A stretch of 64,000 nucleotides of DNA from Streptomyces sp. SID12501 (lineage in GTDB: Bacteria; Actinomycetota; Actinomycetes; Streptomycetales; Streptomycetaceae), in assembly GCF_010550245.1 (NCBI RefSeq), contig NZ_JAAGLU010000005.1, positions 248,001 through 312,000 on the forward strand. The letters are read 5' to 3'. Position numbers and translations under genes: made by a program. This document shows, one piece after another, positions 44,174 to 56,283 of the stretch. Position 1 is the stretch's first letter; every line of letters starts with the position of its first letter. A model generated the notes under the pieces. It was given only the letters and a program-made list of their open reading frames with translations. It did no database searches and had not been told where the DNA came from.

Positions 44174-44532
44174 GTTTCCTTCCCCCTTGCCGTGTAGGAC
44201 CAGTTCGTCATGTTCTCGAAGCGGGCCTGGGAGGGCAAGGTTGTCGGGCCGCGGAGCTTGAATTCAGACATAGCCCGGTCCGGGCGAGGCATCCACCGAT
44301 GGAGCGGGGGCGACGGTTCCAGGCGGAACGCCTCACGCTCGAACGTGTCGAAGAGTCCTCCGATGGTCCTGCCTCGGTCGTGGTCCCGGTTTCCACTCTT
44401 GCAAGTTGCTGCCGGTTCCCTACCCGGGCTCGATGCTCCAGAGGCAGAATCTCGCGGAACAAGCGATCACAATTGACGGAGCGGGAACCCACGTCGTCTG
44501 CGATGCCCTCTCTGCCCCAATAGGATCCCGGC
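44174..44532. other. Divergent intergenic region
   Basis: This must hold the promoters of the DUF6082 and GNAT genes. No conserved gene, repeat or clear promoter was recognised. Possible reading frames look random in codon usage. Confidence 0.3.
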
Positions 44533-45087
44533 ATGCATCAGGTGCAGCGCCTCGATGACCGCCTCCTCGTACGCGAACTCACCCCCGGCGACGTGGACGC
44601 CGTACACGCGATCTACGGCGACCCGAAGGCCACGGAACACCTCTCCTTCGACCCCCGCACCCGGGACCAGGTCGAGCAGATCGTCGCCCGTTCCATTGAG
44701 GCCGCTCACGCGGACGAGCGCCGCGAATACGCCTTGGCCGTCGTCGAGCAGACCGGCGGAGATCTTGTCGGCTTCGGACGGCTGGCGCTCGACCCGCACC
44801 AGCCGGGGGCCGCGACGATGGGCTTCGCCCTCAGGGTGTCGAGTTGGGGGCGTGGCTACGGCCTGGAGACTGTCCGGCTTCTCCTGGCCGTTGCCTTCGA
44901 AGACCTCGGCCTTCATCGGGTCTGGGGAGCACGCTCGCCCGCCAACGAAGCCTCGGCCCAAACCATGGAGCGGGCCGGGATGATCGTGGAAGGCCGGATT
45001 CGCGAGCACATCCAGCGGGGAGGCAGATGGCGGGACAGCATCGTTCACGCCGTCCTTGATCACGAGTGGCAATCCGCCAACAGGTAA
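44533..45087 (+). CDS. GNAT-family N-acetyltransferase (RimJ/RimL-like)
   Basis: 184 residues, ATG 44533. GNAT features are LLVRELTPGDVDAVHAIYGD, LVGFGRLALD, the acetyl-CoA loop region SSWGRGYGLETVRLLL (RGxGxE/T) and HRVWGARSPANEASAQTMER with the RimL-type end IVEGRIREHIQRGGRWRD. It probably acetylates a protein N-terminus or small amine. No pathway context is evident. Confidence 0.88.
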   Translation: MHQVQRLDDRLLVRELTPGDVDAVHAIYGDPKATEHLSFDPRTRDQVEQIVARSIEAAHADERREYALAVVEQTGGDLVGFGRLALDPHQPGAATMGFALRVSSWGRGYGLETVRLLLAVAFEDLGLHRVWGARSPANEASAQTMERAGMIVEGRIREHIQRGGRWRDSIVHAVLDHEWQSANR

Positions 45088-45149
45088 CGGCCGCTGCCGA
45101 ATCGCCGACGCGGAAATGCCTGACGGCGCATGACTCTGGGAGGAACACG

Positions 45150-45755
45150 GTGACCAGTTCGGTCCCCTGGCAGCAACGCCTGTCCACCGGTACAGCTGAC
45201 GTCCAGAACGAGGTCATCAACCTCTACCGGCAGACGCGGCACAGCAAGGCCTACGTCCCCGCCATGATCTGGGGCACCCTCCAGACCGAGGCCTACGCGA
45301 CTGTGATCCTCCGTAAGGTGGTCGACTTCCTCGGCATCCCCGACGATGTGCCGGCGGGCGTGGCCAAACGGATGGAGCGCCAGCAGGTGCTGTACGACGG
45401 CGAGCACCGCTACGAAGTGATCCTCGGTGAACAGGCCCTGTACACGTACGTCGGTGGGCCCGAGGTGATGCGCGGGCAGCTGGAACGCCTCCTCCGTGAG
45501 ATCGACCTTCCCTCTCTCACCCTCGGCATCCTTCCAGCCTCCGCCGACGTCGACATGGTCCCCGCGCACGGCTTCAACATGTACGACGACAGCCGAGCCC
45601 ACTACGAACTCGTCTCCACCGGCGTTGACATCACCGACCCGGCCGAACTCGCCCTGCACAACAAGGCGTTCGGGCTGCTCAGTAGCGCCGCGTACTACGG
45701 GGCCGACGCCAAGGAACTGATCGAAAAGGCCTTGGTGTTCTGGAGCCACGAGTAG
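45150..45755 (+). CDS. DUF5753 protein lacking the usual helix-turn-helix
   Basis: 201 residues from GTG 45150, six bases after GGGAGG. The sequence begins directly with the DUF5753 part: QNEVINLYRQTRHSKAYVPA, MIWGTLQTEAYA, KRMERQQVLYDGEHRYEVIL and GFNMYDDSRAHYELVSTG. The N-terminal XRE HTH of its relatives is missing and the upstream 60 bases do not encode one. It overlaps the PIG-L gene by one base, so both were coexpressed before the element inserted. It may bind a partner rather than DNA. Confidence 0.8.
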   Translation: MTSSVPWQQRLSTGTADVQNEVINLYRQTRHSKAYVPAMIWGTLQTEAYATVILRKVVDFLGIPDDVPAGVAKRMERQQVLYDGEHRYEVILGEQALYTYVGGPEVMRGQLERLLREIDLPSLTLGILPASADVDMVPAHGFNMYDDSRAHYELVSTGVDITDPAELALHNKAFGLLSSAAYYGADAKELIEKALVFWSHE

Positions 45756-46090
45756 TGCCTCGCCAGCGAGGCGCCCCCAGCCTCCTCGCCGTCTTCGCCC
45801 ACCCCGACGACGAGTCCATCTCGGCGGGTGGGGTCCTCGCCCGCCACGCAACCGCCCACGCCCGCACCGCAGTTGTCACCACGACCTGGGCCGCCACCAC
45901 CCAACGCGCCACAGAACTCACCGAGGCCCTCCGCATCCTCGGCGCCGGCGCCCCCCGAATGCTCGGCTACGCCGACTCCCGCGTGCCACAGTCAGCCCCG
46001 GGCAGCCAGCGCTTCCTCGACGCGCCCCTCGACGAAGCGATCGGTCAACTGGTCGCACATATAAGGGAGTTCCGGCCGGAGATCGTGGTC
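45755..46090 (+). pseudogene. PIG-L deacetylase, 5' part, interrupted by a mobile element
   Basis: GTG 45755 starts a PIG-L/LmbE N-terminus with the metal motif AHPDDESIS and ends EFRPEIVV at the element border. The other half is at 53882-54325. Joining 45755-46090 to 53888-54325 gives a continuous 257-residue protein. PIG-L enzymes remove acetyl groups from N-acetylglucosamine-type substrates, as in mycothiol synthesis or antibiotic tailoring. The present reading continues into the element to a stop at 46199-46201 and is probably inactive because the GHxDH motif is lost. Confidence 0.92.
46085..46090. repeat. Left 6-bp core repeat of the Tn554-like element
   Basis: GTGGTC, identical to 53882-53887 at the other border. 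It encodes Val-Val of PIG-L. Confidence 0.85.
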
Positions 46091-46441
46091 TTCCCTGTCA
46101 AGTTCTTGTGTTCAGCTCTGCGAGGTCTCCGGAACTACACCTCGGTGGCGCTGGCTCGGTCGGCCGCTCAGGCGAGGGGCATGGCCATGCCCGGAGGCTA
46201 ACGCGACAGCCACGGCATCTGGCTCAGCACCAGACGCCCCTTTGGCGTCATCCTCTGTCCCTAAATCACGCGGAAACCCTCAGCGCCACATACACAATTA
46301 GAGCTGCCGCGAACGCCACAGCTCGAGCGGCAAGCTATAGCGGACCTGAGGGATCCCAGATCGCTTTGGCATAATTCAGGAGCCCGGCCAGCCCAAAGGT
46401 GAGCCAGACCGTTTCGGGGCACCCGTTGCGGGTCACGGAGT
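46091..46441. other. Left end of the element, no gene recognised
   Basis: This holds the terminal inverted repeat. The PIG-L frame runs on to a stop at 46199-46201. The rest has random-looking frames and no recognisable remnant. Confidence 0.4.
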
Positions 46442-47710
46442 TCAGGGTGCCTTGCGGTTCGTGGACGAATCCCGCCGTGTGGTCGGCGGGTTCGGCGCCA
46501 TGGTTTCCGCGGGCGCGGACGACTTCGGCACGTCCGGTGATGAGCCCCGTAGACCGCCGAGCGTCAGGACCGTCATCACCGCCGCGGCCCCCGCCGCCAC
46601 ACCGAAACCGCCGTGCGCGCCGCCTGTGTCCACCACCCGACCCGCGACCGCCGCGGCGCCTGCTATTCCTGCCGCGCTTGCGGAGTTGCCCCAGGTGAAC
46701 GCCTGGGTGAGGACGGAGCGCGGGACCGCCGACTCGGTGAGGACGGAGGAGAGGATCAGCAGGACCGGCACGGCGAGTCCGGTCAGGGCGAGGGTGACGC
46801 CGACCGCGAGGGGCGCGTCGAGGAAGGTCAGCGGGAGGCTCGCAAGGGCGAGGCAGGCTGCGGCTGCAGCCTGGTGGCGCCGTGGTGAGCCGCCGTGACG
46901 CCATGCTCCGTAGGCCCAGCCTCCCACCAGGCTGGTGCAGTTGGCGGCGACATAGAGCAGCGCTGCCGTGTCCGGGGTGCCGCGTCCGACGGCGTACGCG
47001 GCGACGGACACCTGCATCGAGCCGAAGAACACCCCGAGCGCGAGGCCGAGCGCGACCTGCCGCAGGAATGCGGAGCGGAGCAGGGCGCGTCCGGCGTGCC
47101 GGCGTTCGGCGTGGCCGGTGAGTGGCGGCATGGTGCGGCGCTGGGAGGAGAGGGCGAGCCCGCCTCCGACGACGAGCGCGGCAGCGAGCAGCACCCCGGC
47201 GCCCGGGCGGCCCGCCGCACCGAGGACGCTCACCAGGGCCGGGCCGGCCAGGTAGGACACACCGTTGGCGAGGGCCTCCAAGGCGAAGGCTGTAGGCAGC
47301 GCGGCAGCCCGTTCGCCGGACAGCAGGGCGGACCAGCGAGCGGCGGACAGGGCAGCGAGCTGGGGCAGCGTTGCCCCGACGAGCACTCCAGCGACGAGGT
47401 CCGGAACGGCGCCGGCGAGCAGCAGCGCCACGGCCCCAGCATGTGCGCCCAGCGTGCAGGGAAGCACCCGTGCCTGCCCGAATCGGTCGACAAGGCGCCC
47501 GATCTGGGGCCCGGCGACGGCGTCCGCGACAGCGAACCCGCCGGTGACGAGACCCGCGACGGCATACGATCCGGTGCGTGCGTGCACCAGCCAGACGATG
47601 CCGATCCCCGTCATGGCGATACCCAAACGCCCGACAGCGGCGGGAAGGAAGAAGGCCACGGCACCCGAAGTGCGCAGCACAGTGCGGTAGTTCGCCGAAG
47701 CCGAAGGCAC
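46442..47710 (-). CDS. MFS transporter carried by the element
   Basis: 422 residues. GTG 47708-47710 has AAGGGA seven bases before it. About twelve hydrophobic segments are visible, with the MFS loop GPQIGRLVDRFGQARVL between the second and third and QRRTMPPLTGHAERRHAGR in the central loop. It resembles actinobacterial drug-efflux-like MFS proteins. The substrate is unknown. As the only non-transposition gene in the element it is probable cargo, perhaps conferring export-based resistance. Confidence 0.85.
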   Translation of the reverse strand: MPSASANYRTVLRTSGAVAFFLPAAVGRLGIAMTGIGIVWLVHARTGSYAVAGLVTGGFAVADAVAGPQIGRLVDRFGQARVLPCTLGAHAGAVALLLAGAVPDLVAGVLVGATLPQLAALSAARWSALLSGERAAALPTAFALEALANGVSYLAGPALVSVLGAAGRPGAGVLLAAALVVGGGLALSSQRRTMPPLTGHAERRHAGRALLRSAFLRQVALGLALGVFFGSMQVSVAAYAVGRGTPDTAALLYVAANCTSLVGGWAYGAWRHGGSPRRHQAAAAACLALASLPLTFLDAPLAVGVTLALTGLAVPVLLILSSVLTESAVPRSVLTQAFTWGNSASAAGIAGAAAVAGRVVDTGGAHGGFGVAAGAAAVMTVLTLGGLRGSSPDVPKSSAPAETMAPNPPTTRRDSSTNRKAP

Positions 47711-48029
47711 GACGCATCCCTTTCGCCGCCCGGCGGGACGCGCCACACAAGGTCGTCGGCGTCCGGAAGTGCCGACCCGTGGCTGCGCCTGAAGCCGTCC
47801 AGTGGTGGCGTGGAGCGGGGACGCGCACCCCACGCCGACTCCGTCACCGGGCAGATGTCATGCGGTAGTTGATGACCTTCTCGAGCGTAGAGGAACGGCG
47901 CGCAGAAACGAACAAGGAGGGACACCACGTCTCCTTCGAAGTCGTGCAGGCCGAGAAGGTCCAGATCTTGGGCTAGGAATGCCTCTGCGTAGCCGTCCGG
48001 CCCCGGTCCACCGGAGCCGGACGGCTGGG
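47711..48029. other. Spacer inside the element with a short gene remnant
   Basis: The plus strand 47872-47976 opens MTFSSVEERR and ends EGHHVSFEVVQAEKVQIL, which looks like the last strand of a cold-shock-type protein (compare EGQxVxFEVxQGxKGPQA). It is only 34 codons and probably debris. The leftward MFS promoter must also be here. Confidence 0.3.
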
Positions 48030-50571
<2,542 letters not shown>

Positions 50572-50575
<4 letters not shown>

Positions 50576-52305
50576 AGGGCGAGGTCTTTCTTCACCAGGA
50601 ACTGGACGATGGTGCGATCGGCGTCGTTGACGTGGGCCAAGGCCGCCTTCCAAGCGGCCGGGCCGACCCTGTCGCGCAAGTCCTCCAGCCGCAGCCGATG
50701 ATCACGCCAGCGTTCGTGGAACGTGCGGTCGTCCATGACGGACCGCAAGCTCAGGATCTGCTCGTGCAGATGGGCGAGCCGGGGGTGGTGGCCCGGGTGG
50801 ACGTGGGCGTTGGGGCAGGCCAGGCAGAGCAGAAAGTCCGCTCCGCAGCCGCCCCCGGGAGCCGGCCAGGGGCTGGACTCCTCGTCCTCGCAGTCCGCGG
50901 TCGCGGTCTCCTGGTGCTCGCGGTCCGGGTTGTCTGTGATCTGCCCGCCGAAAACAGCAGCCTGGGCCTGTTCTAGGGCCTCGATCGCGCCGGCTTCGAA
51001 CACGTCGCGCGAAGCGCGCTGTACGCGCTGGTCAGGCAGGACGTAGACGCTCTCGTGGGTGCCTTGGCTGTGCTGCAGGGGACGGCCCTCCTCCGTCACC
51101 GTTGTCCGGCGGGCCCGCTGAAAGGGCGACCCGGACAGCCCATGCCCGCGGACCCACCACTGGATCGTCGACACGGAGACGCCGAAGGACAGGGGACCCA
51201 CCGGGGCGGGTCGGTCCAGGTCCAGGTGCTCCTGCTCGAGCAGATAGGAGCGAGCGGTCATCAGCAGGTCAGTCCCGGGTGCCAGACGGCTGGCCAGCGC
51301 GCGTCCGTGAGCGGTGGCCTCCAGAGCCTGGGTGATCAGGCGCCCAGGGGAGCTGGCCCCTGAATCGGTGATGTTCTCGGTGGAGAACCACCGTCCTCGA
51401 CCCAATCTGCGCTTTTCGACCTGAACCTGATAGGTCACCGACACCATCTCGCCCACCGACGGCGCCGTCGTCGGCGCCGGCATGCGGTCATAGACGGACA
51501 AGTTCCAGCCGAACCTGTCGGTCAGCAGCACGGCCAGCGCGGTGAGCTCCCCACGGGTCAGGAACAGCCGACCCCATGCCTTCTCTCCCCCCTTGCCGCC
51601 CAGCAGCCCGTGGTTCGTCACGCTGCTGTGTCCGCCAGGGTGGAGAGTGCGAGGGACATCACCGGTGCGGGCGAGGTGGTCGAGGATCTTCCCGATCCTC
51701 CACTCGCGGCTGCCCTCGGTGACGCCGCCCGCCCTCCATGCGTTCAGCAGCCGCGTGTTGTCACCGATCCGAAGCCAGGCCGACCGGAACTGGCGTTGAG
51801 CGGCCTGCACCACCTGCTCCCGCGCACTCTCCCCATAGGACTGCTTGTTCGGTGTCGGCCCGGGGATCCGGCGGGCCAGTTCCTCCGCCACCGGCCCAGC
51901 AGCCAGTCGGGGGTCCGCCTGCAGCAGATTCCGGACCTCTCTCAGCATCCCCTTCCCGGAGTTGGTGCTGATACGCCCATTACGCCAGCTCTGCATGATG
52001 GCGACGGTCAGAGCGTCCAGATCATCCGGTGGACTGTCCAACCCCGAGAGGAAATCGGCGAAATATCCTAGCTTTATCCAGCTGCTTCGGGCAGTGCTGT
52101 GGCTGGTCCAACCGCGAGACCGGTCTGCGAACACCTTGGCCAGTGAGCGCTGCATCGGCACGGCCACAGACAACTCGGCGAAGTCGAACTCCTTTTTGTA
52201 GCCGGCCTTGTTGGTGACCGTCACCACTAGGCCGTCCGGGGCCAGCGGGGCTTCGGCCCGGTGACCTGCCGGGGGCAGGACTGCTTCACGTCCCCGCCCT
52301 GTCAC
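50572..52305 (-). CDS. Middle recombination protein of the element, catalytic motifs not evident
   Basis: 577 residues from GTG 52305, coupled to both neighbours by 4-base overlaps. The N-terminal half resembles a core-binding domain (TARSSWIKLGYFADFLSGL, ISTNSGKGMLREVRNLL). I could not identify the full Arg-His-x-x-Arg-Tyr set of a tyrosine recombinase. Near the C-terminus CGADFLLCLACPNAHVHPGH is a Cys/His cluster likely to bind zinc. It may be a DNA-binding subunit or a diverged recombinase of a three-gene set. Confidence 0.7.
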
Positions 52306-53870
52306 GAGGCCACCTCGCCGAGGAGGACGTCGATGTCCTGGATCCCGGACGTCTCTCGGGCGAGTCGCGCGAAGACGCCGTCCACATCCTCGACATGCTC
52401 GTTCTGACCATCGGCGCTGTCGGCCATGGCAAGGATCGACTCCAGCTGCAGGTGAGCGACCGGCGCGAGATAGTGCCGCTTCGTCGTCTCCACGTCCGCG
52501 TGCCCAAGGATCGTCTTCACCAGCCACCACGGGTCACCGAACAACAACGCGAAGTCCCGCCTCTCCGCCTTCGACAGCCCGTAGCGGGTCTCCACCAGCT
52601 GGTTCAGCACGATCAGCAGATAGAGCGCCGCTGAATGCCGGGCCGAGTGCGGGGTTACGTACGGGCTCTTGCCCCGGACGTCCGCCAGCCGAAAGTCTCG
52701 GGTGATCTTCCGTTCCTTCTCGGTGAGCAGGACCCTCTCGCAACGCAGGTTCGCCGTCCTGAACACCCCGTTCCACCTCTCGGGCGGCATCGGCAGGCCC
52801 TGCTCAGTCAGCCACAGATAGGCCGGCTCCGGCCCCTCCGGTCCCTCCAGGAACAACGACTGCCTCTCCCGCCAGCCGAGCCGGCTCAGTTCCCGCTCGC
52901 CGATGGCCCCATTCCGGTCGGCCCATTCGACCTTCGGCTTCAGCCCGCCGGTCACCCGCGTGATCAGCAGCATCACCGGCAGCCGCTCATAGCGTCCCTC
53001 GGCCTGGGCTCGCTGGACGGCCCAGGCCCGCTCAGACTGCACGTACGCCTCGACCTGGCCGACTGCATCCACCGAGGCGTAGAACACCCGGCTGTTTTTC
53101 GACCGCGTCACCGCCCCCGCGATCCGGCCGTGGCAGTAACGGCCGTGCCGTAGCCGCTGGGCAGGCAGCTCGAACGTCAGCAGCGACCCACCTTCCTGCC
53201 TTCGGAGAGCCGAAGAAAGCAGCAGTTGGACGAAGCCCGTGTTCCGTAGCTCCGTCCGCGAGTCCCACCCCGGCGCCGGGAGGCCGCCGCGGGTGTGGCC
53301 GCGCAGGCCGATGTCCGACCACAGGCCCCAGGTCCGCGGCGTCAGCCACGACACCCGCGAACTGACCGAGTCCGCCGCCCGGTCCTCCCGCCGCGACACG
53401 TCCACCGGCAGCGGACGCACCTTCCCCCACCGGAACAGCTTGGTGAACGCCGCCGCCTCCCGGTCCCACTTCGTCCCGCTGATCCGCTCTGGGTTCTCCT
53501 GTGCCTCACACCGCCAGTCCCGGAAATCATCCAGATCCTGCTGTGTCGCCTCCCACCACTCGACATCCCGCGAGGACAGAAAAACAAGCAACAGACGGAT
53601 ATCCGTCGAGTAGTTCCGTTTCGACTCACGCTGCATACTCCGGAATTCGTTCGAACGGACGAAATCCAGAAGCCCTGCATCGACCACCCCGTCGGGCCTG
53701 ACGAACACCGGGTCACCCGGCTTGAGACCGATCCGAGCCACCGCCTCCGGCAGCTCACGTACCCCCAGAACCCCCTCAGCAGGGAGAGTCCCCCACCGGC
53801 CTGGATCCGGAACCCGCACTACTTGCCACGTACTCAACTGCGGTCCTTCCTGACGCTTGAACTCACTCAA
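52302..53870 (-). CDS. tnpA: Tyrosine recombinase of the element (TnpA-like)
   Basis: 522 residues if started at TTG 53868-53870, only 11 bases inside the element end and without a ribosome site. A GTG at 53819 is an alternative start. The core-binding part includes KRNYSTDIRLLLVFLSSRD. Catalytic features are LLLSSALRRQEGG (arginine I), YVTPHSARHSAALYLL (HxxRH) and ILGHADVETTKRHYL (GH and Tyr). This is the main integrase. Because its start abuts the border, expression may need an outside promoter or the circle junction. Confidence 0.88.
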   Translation of the reverse strand: MSEFKRQEGPQLSTWQVVRVPDPGRWGTLPAEGVLGVRELPEAVARIGLKPGDPVFVRPDGVVDAGLLDFVRSNEFRSMQRESKRNYSTDIRLLLVFLSSRDVEWWEATQQDLDDFRDWRCEAQENPERISGTKWDREAAAFTKLFRWGKVRPLPVDVSRREDRAADSVSSRVSWLTPRTWGLWSDIGLRGHTRGGLPAPGWDSRTELRNTGFVQLLLSSALRRQEGGSLLTFELPAQRLRHGRYCHGRIAGAVTRSKNSRVFYASVDAVGQVEAYVQSERAWAVQRAQAEGRYERLPVMLLITRVTGGLKPKVEWADRNGAIGERELSRLGWRERQSLFLEGPEGPEPAYLWLTEQGLPMPPERWNGVFRTANLRCERVLLTEKERKITRDFRLADVRGKSPYVTPHSARHSAALYLLIVLNQLVETRYGLSKAERRDFALLFGDPWWLVKTILGHADVETTKRHYLAPVAHLQLESILAMADSADGQNEHVEDVDGVFARLARETSGIQDIDVLLGEVAS

Positions 53871-53881
53871 GCATCAGGGAA

Positions 53882-54325
53882 GTGGTCACGCACGATGCGT
53901 ACGGCGGGCTGACCGGTCACGAGGATCACGTGCACACGCACCGCGTGACCATGCTCGCCGTACACGCGGCCGGACTTGAGCGGCTCTACCTGGGGGCCGG
54001 TGAGCCCTGGCAGCCGAGCGCTCTGTACCTGGCCACGCATCCGCACTCGGCCATCCCGGTGTGGGGCGGACTCCTGGTCCCGGCGGGCAAGGCCATGCAC
54101 AGCGTTCCGGACGAGCAGGTCACCGCGACCGTCGACGTCAGGCCCTGGCTGGAGCAGAAGGTCGCCGCCGTGCTGGCCCATCGCACCGAGGTGGCACGGG
54201 GAGCCGCCCTCGGGCTGATCGCCGGGCTCTCCGGCGCCGAGCGGGAACGGCTGCTCTGCACCGAGTGGTTCATCCGCCACGACCTCGTGTCCGCGACGGC
54301 AGCGCAGACAGGGCTCACGGTCTGA
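53882..54325 (+). pseudogene. PIG-L deacetylase, 3' part
   Basis: It begins with the second GTGGTC core and continues THDAYGGLTGHEDHVHTHRV, which contains the GHxDH metal motif of PIG-L, to the natural stop at 54325. It is separated from its N-terminus (45755-46090) by the 7.8-kb element. A GTG at 53882 could allow separate translation, but this half lacks the AHPDDE ligands. Confidence 0.92.
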
Positions 54326-54462
54326 GTACCAGTACCTCCGACAGTGCGTACGTCTGCGACCCCTCCTGACCCTCGCGCCCGCGGAACCGTTTCATCACAC
54401 CCCGTGTCCTTCTTCGTGGAAGGTGGTTCCACGCCGCGGACCGCCTCTGGAGGGGGATGGTC

Positions 54463-54909
54463 ATGGGGGAGATACGCGACGGGGCACGGATAGGGGCTTG
54501 GGCTGTCGTCGGGGTTCTCGGCCTGGCGGTGTTGTACGTGGTCGGGGCGTTCGCCTTCGGCGGTGCGATGTGGATCACCGCCCCGTTCCGCGGTGAGGTG
54601 GACAAGCGCGAGAACACCGTCGCCTCGGGCGAGTTCCGGCAGACCACGTACGAGGAGTTCTTCGATCTGTGCGAGGCCGTGCAGAACGCCGAGGGGACGA
54701 TCCAGGTGCTCCAGGAGGAGCGGAAGGCCGCTTCGGAGACTCGCACGACGCAGATCGACCAGTCGATCACCGCGCTGAAGGCCACGCGGATCGAGTCGGT
54801 CAACGACTACAACTCGAAGGCCGCCCAGGAGCACCGCGCGCCCTTCCATGACAAGGATCTGCCGTACCGGCTGGATGTCGGCGCCGAGCGCACGACGTGC
54901 ACCAACTGA
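54463..54909 (+). CDS. Single-pass membrane protein with coiled-coil, unknown function
   Basis: 148 residues. ATG 54463 is preferred to ATG 54457 because GGAGGGGG lies at a normal distance from it. One membrane helix (about 11-33) precedes a helical extracellular part with a coiled-coil-like stretch (EEFFDLCEAVQNAEGTIQVL, then TTQIDQSITALKATRIESVN). Two cysteines, one near the C-terminus. It precedes a lipoprotein gene by 44 bases, so both may be one operon. No family recognised. Confidence 0.7.
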   Translation: MGEIRDGARIGAWAVVGVLGLAVLYVVGAFAFGGAMWITAPFRGEVDKRENTVASGEFRQTTYEEFFDLCEAVQNAEGTIQVLQEERKAASETRTTQIDQSITALKATRIESVNDYNSKAAQEHRAPFHDKDLPYRLDVGAERTTCTN

Positions 54910-54953
54910 TCCCAGCTCATCCCCATTTCATCCCGGGAAGAGGGCAGCACGGC

Positions 54954-55523
54954 ATGAAGAAGTTCGTACGCATGGCCCTGGCCACCGTCGTCGCGCTCGT
55001 CGCGGGCCTTGCCCTGACGTCCTGCACCGACGACACCAGCCAGGACAAGGAGAACGCGGCCAAACAGGACAACTACGACCACCTCGTGGCGCTGCAGCCG
55101 GCGGGCCGCATGGAGTACTCGCCGACCCGTGAAGCGATCAACCAGTGGGTCAAGACGTGGGGGCAGCGGGGCAAACTCTCGTACGTCTACATCCAGAACG
55201 CCAAGGGCGAGTACGGGTACTTCATCATGAAGGGCCTGCCGGTACCGCGCTGCAAGATGCTCACTCCGACGGAGAGGGTGGAGTCCTACAGCGAGGGTGG
55301 CGTCGCGGTCCTCCCGCAGCCCGGCATGGACGGCACGTACACGACGGGTTCCACCTGCAACGCCTACTACGGTTTCGACGCCACGACGGGCGCGTACATG
55401 GAGTTCACGGTAGGCACGAACCAGTCGTTCTTCCTGTTCGACAAGCCCATGACGTTGCCGGAGTACTCCAGCGCCAAGCAGTTGGGGCCGACCTCGGTGA
55501 AGGACGCCGCGAAGCAGCCTTGA
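54954..55523 (+). CDS. Putative lipoprotein, unknown function
   Basis: 189 residues, ATG 54954 with GAGGG upstream. The lipobox ALTSC sits at residue 23. The mature part is compact: REAINQWVKTWGQRGKLSYV, GYFIMKGLPVPRCKML, PQPGMDGTYTTGSTCNAYYG and SFFLFDKPMTLPEYS. Two cysteines could pair. It resembles small actinobacterial surface lipoproteins, but I do not recognise the family. Confidence 0.75.
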   Translation: MKKFVRMALATVVALVAGLALTSCTDDTSQDKENAAKQDNYDHLVALQPAGRMEYSPTREAINQWVKTWGQRGKLSYVYIQNAKGEYGYFIMKGLPVPRCKMLTPTERVESYSEGGVAVLPQPGMDGTYTTGSTCNAYYGFDATTGAYMEFTVGTNQSFFLFDKPMTLPEYSSAKQLGPTSVKDAAKQP

Positions 55524-55644
55524 GCGGTCGGGGGCCGGTTGGCGGATGCGGGAGGGCCGTGCCGACGGCCCTCCCGGTGGCCCCTGAATCGGCCAGGGCT
55601 CATCAGGAAGCCTCCGGTCGATAGCCGAGTGCGGGACCGGCAGA

Positions 55645-56067
55645 TCAGAAGCCCCGGTGCACCCCGTCCGCGTCGACGGCCGCCGCGAAGTCCCTGAAGT
55701 CCATGTTCGAGAGCGACAGGTTGTTCTCGATGCCCCACAGCTCGCTCGCCACGACCCGGAGGCAACGCCCGTACTCCTCACGCAGATCCACGACCAGGAG
55801 GGGGAACTCCGCCGAGGCCAGGGCTGTCGCGTCGGCCAGGATGAGGATCGGATGCCGGTAACCGGCCGGGAGCAGGATGAGCGCCTCCGCCGCGGTCACT
55901 CCGGCGAACCGGCGGTCCGACTGTGAGACGAGTTCGACGGTCGGCAGGAAACCGTCCTCGCTCGGCGAGGAGAGGGCCGACCTCAGGTTCTCCCACGCGG
56001 CGTCGCTCGAAAAGTCGGTGCGGACAACCAACGTGTCCGCGGTGATGGGCAGTTGCTGCTCAGGCAT
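55645..56067 (-). CDS. DUF6924 protein
   Basis: 140 residues, ATG 56065-56067. The sequence PITADTLVVRTDFSSDAAWE, LLPAGYRHPILILAD and ELWGIENNLSLSNMDFRDF matches the DUF6924 family, common in Streptomyces and possibly immunity-like. Its start overlaps by 8 bases the end of a frameshifted gene upstream. A decayed second copy lies at 57193-57482. Confidence 0.8.
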   Translation of the reverse strand: MPEQQLPITADTLVVRTDFSSDAAWENLRSALSSPSEDGFLPTVELVSQSDRRFAGVTAAEALILLPAGYRHPILILADATALASAEFPLLVVDLREEYGRCLRVVASELWGIENNLSLSNMDFRDFAAAVDADGVHRGF

Positions 56068-56283
56068 ACGCGCACAGTACTGCCGTCACGCACGACGTTC
56101 CGTCCCCCGCCCGGGACGCGTGGTAAAGGTCCGCCTCGCCCCCGTCCTCCGCGCGGAGTGAGAGAGGCCCTCCTCCGGGCCGCCGTCCACCACGTACGGC
56201 TCCGTCACCTGCCGCAGCCGTTCCGCGTCCAGGGCAACGACCTCGCCGTCCACGAACCGGAGCAGAAAGATGCTGTAACTCAC
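56060..56283 (-). pseudogene. Frameshifted small hypothetical gene cotranscribed with DUF6924
   Basis: GTG 56281-56283 starts MSYSIFLLRFVDGEVVALDA and runs to GGPEEG. A duplicated CT dinucleotide (around 56162) then breaks the frame. Removing two bases continues LSLRAEDGGEADLYHASRAG to a TGA at 56060-56062, which overlaps the DUF6924 start. The overlap supports this as the ancestral reading. The present frame ends at 56086. Confidence 0.65.

Noticed and set aside
44208..44534. Possible small gene in the divergent region before the GNAT gene
   Set aside because: Composition is Arg/Ser-rich and random-looking, with no ribosome site or family resemblance, and it would occupy both promoters.
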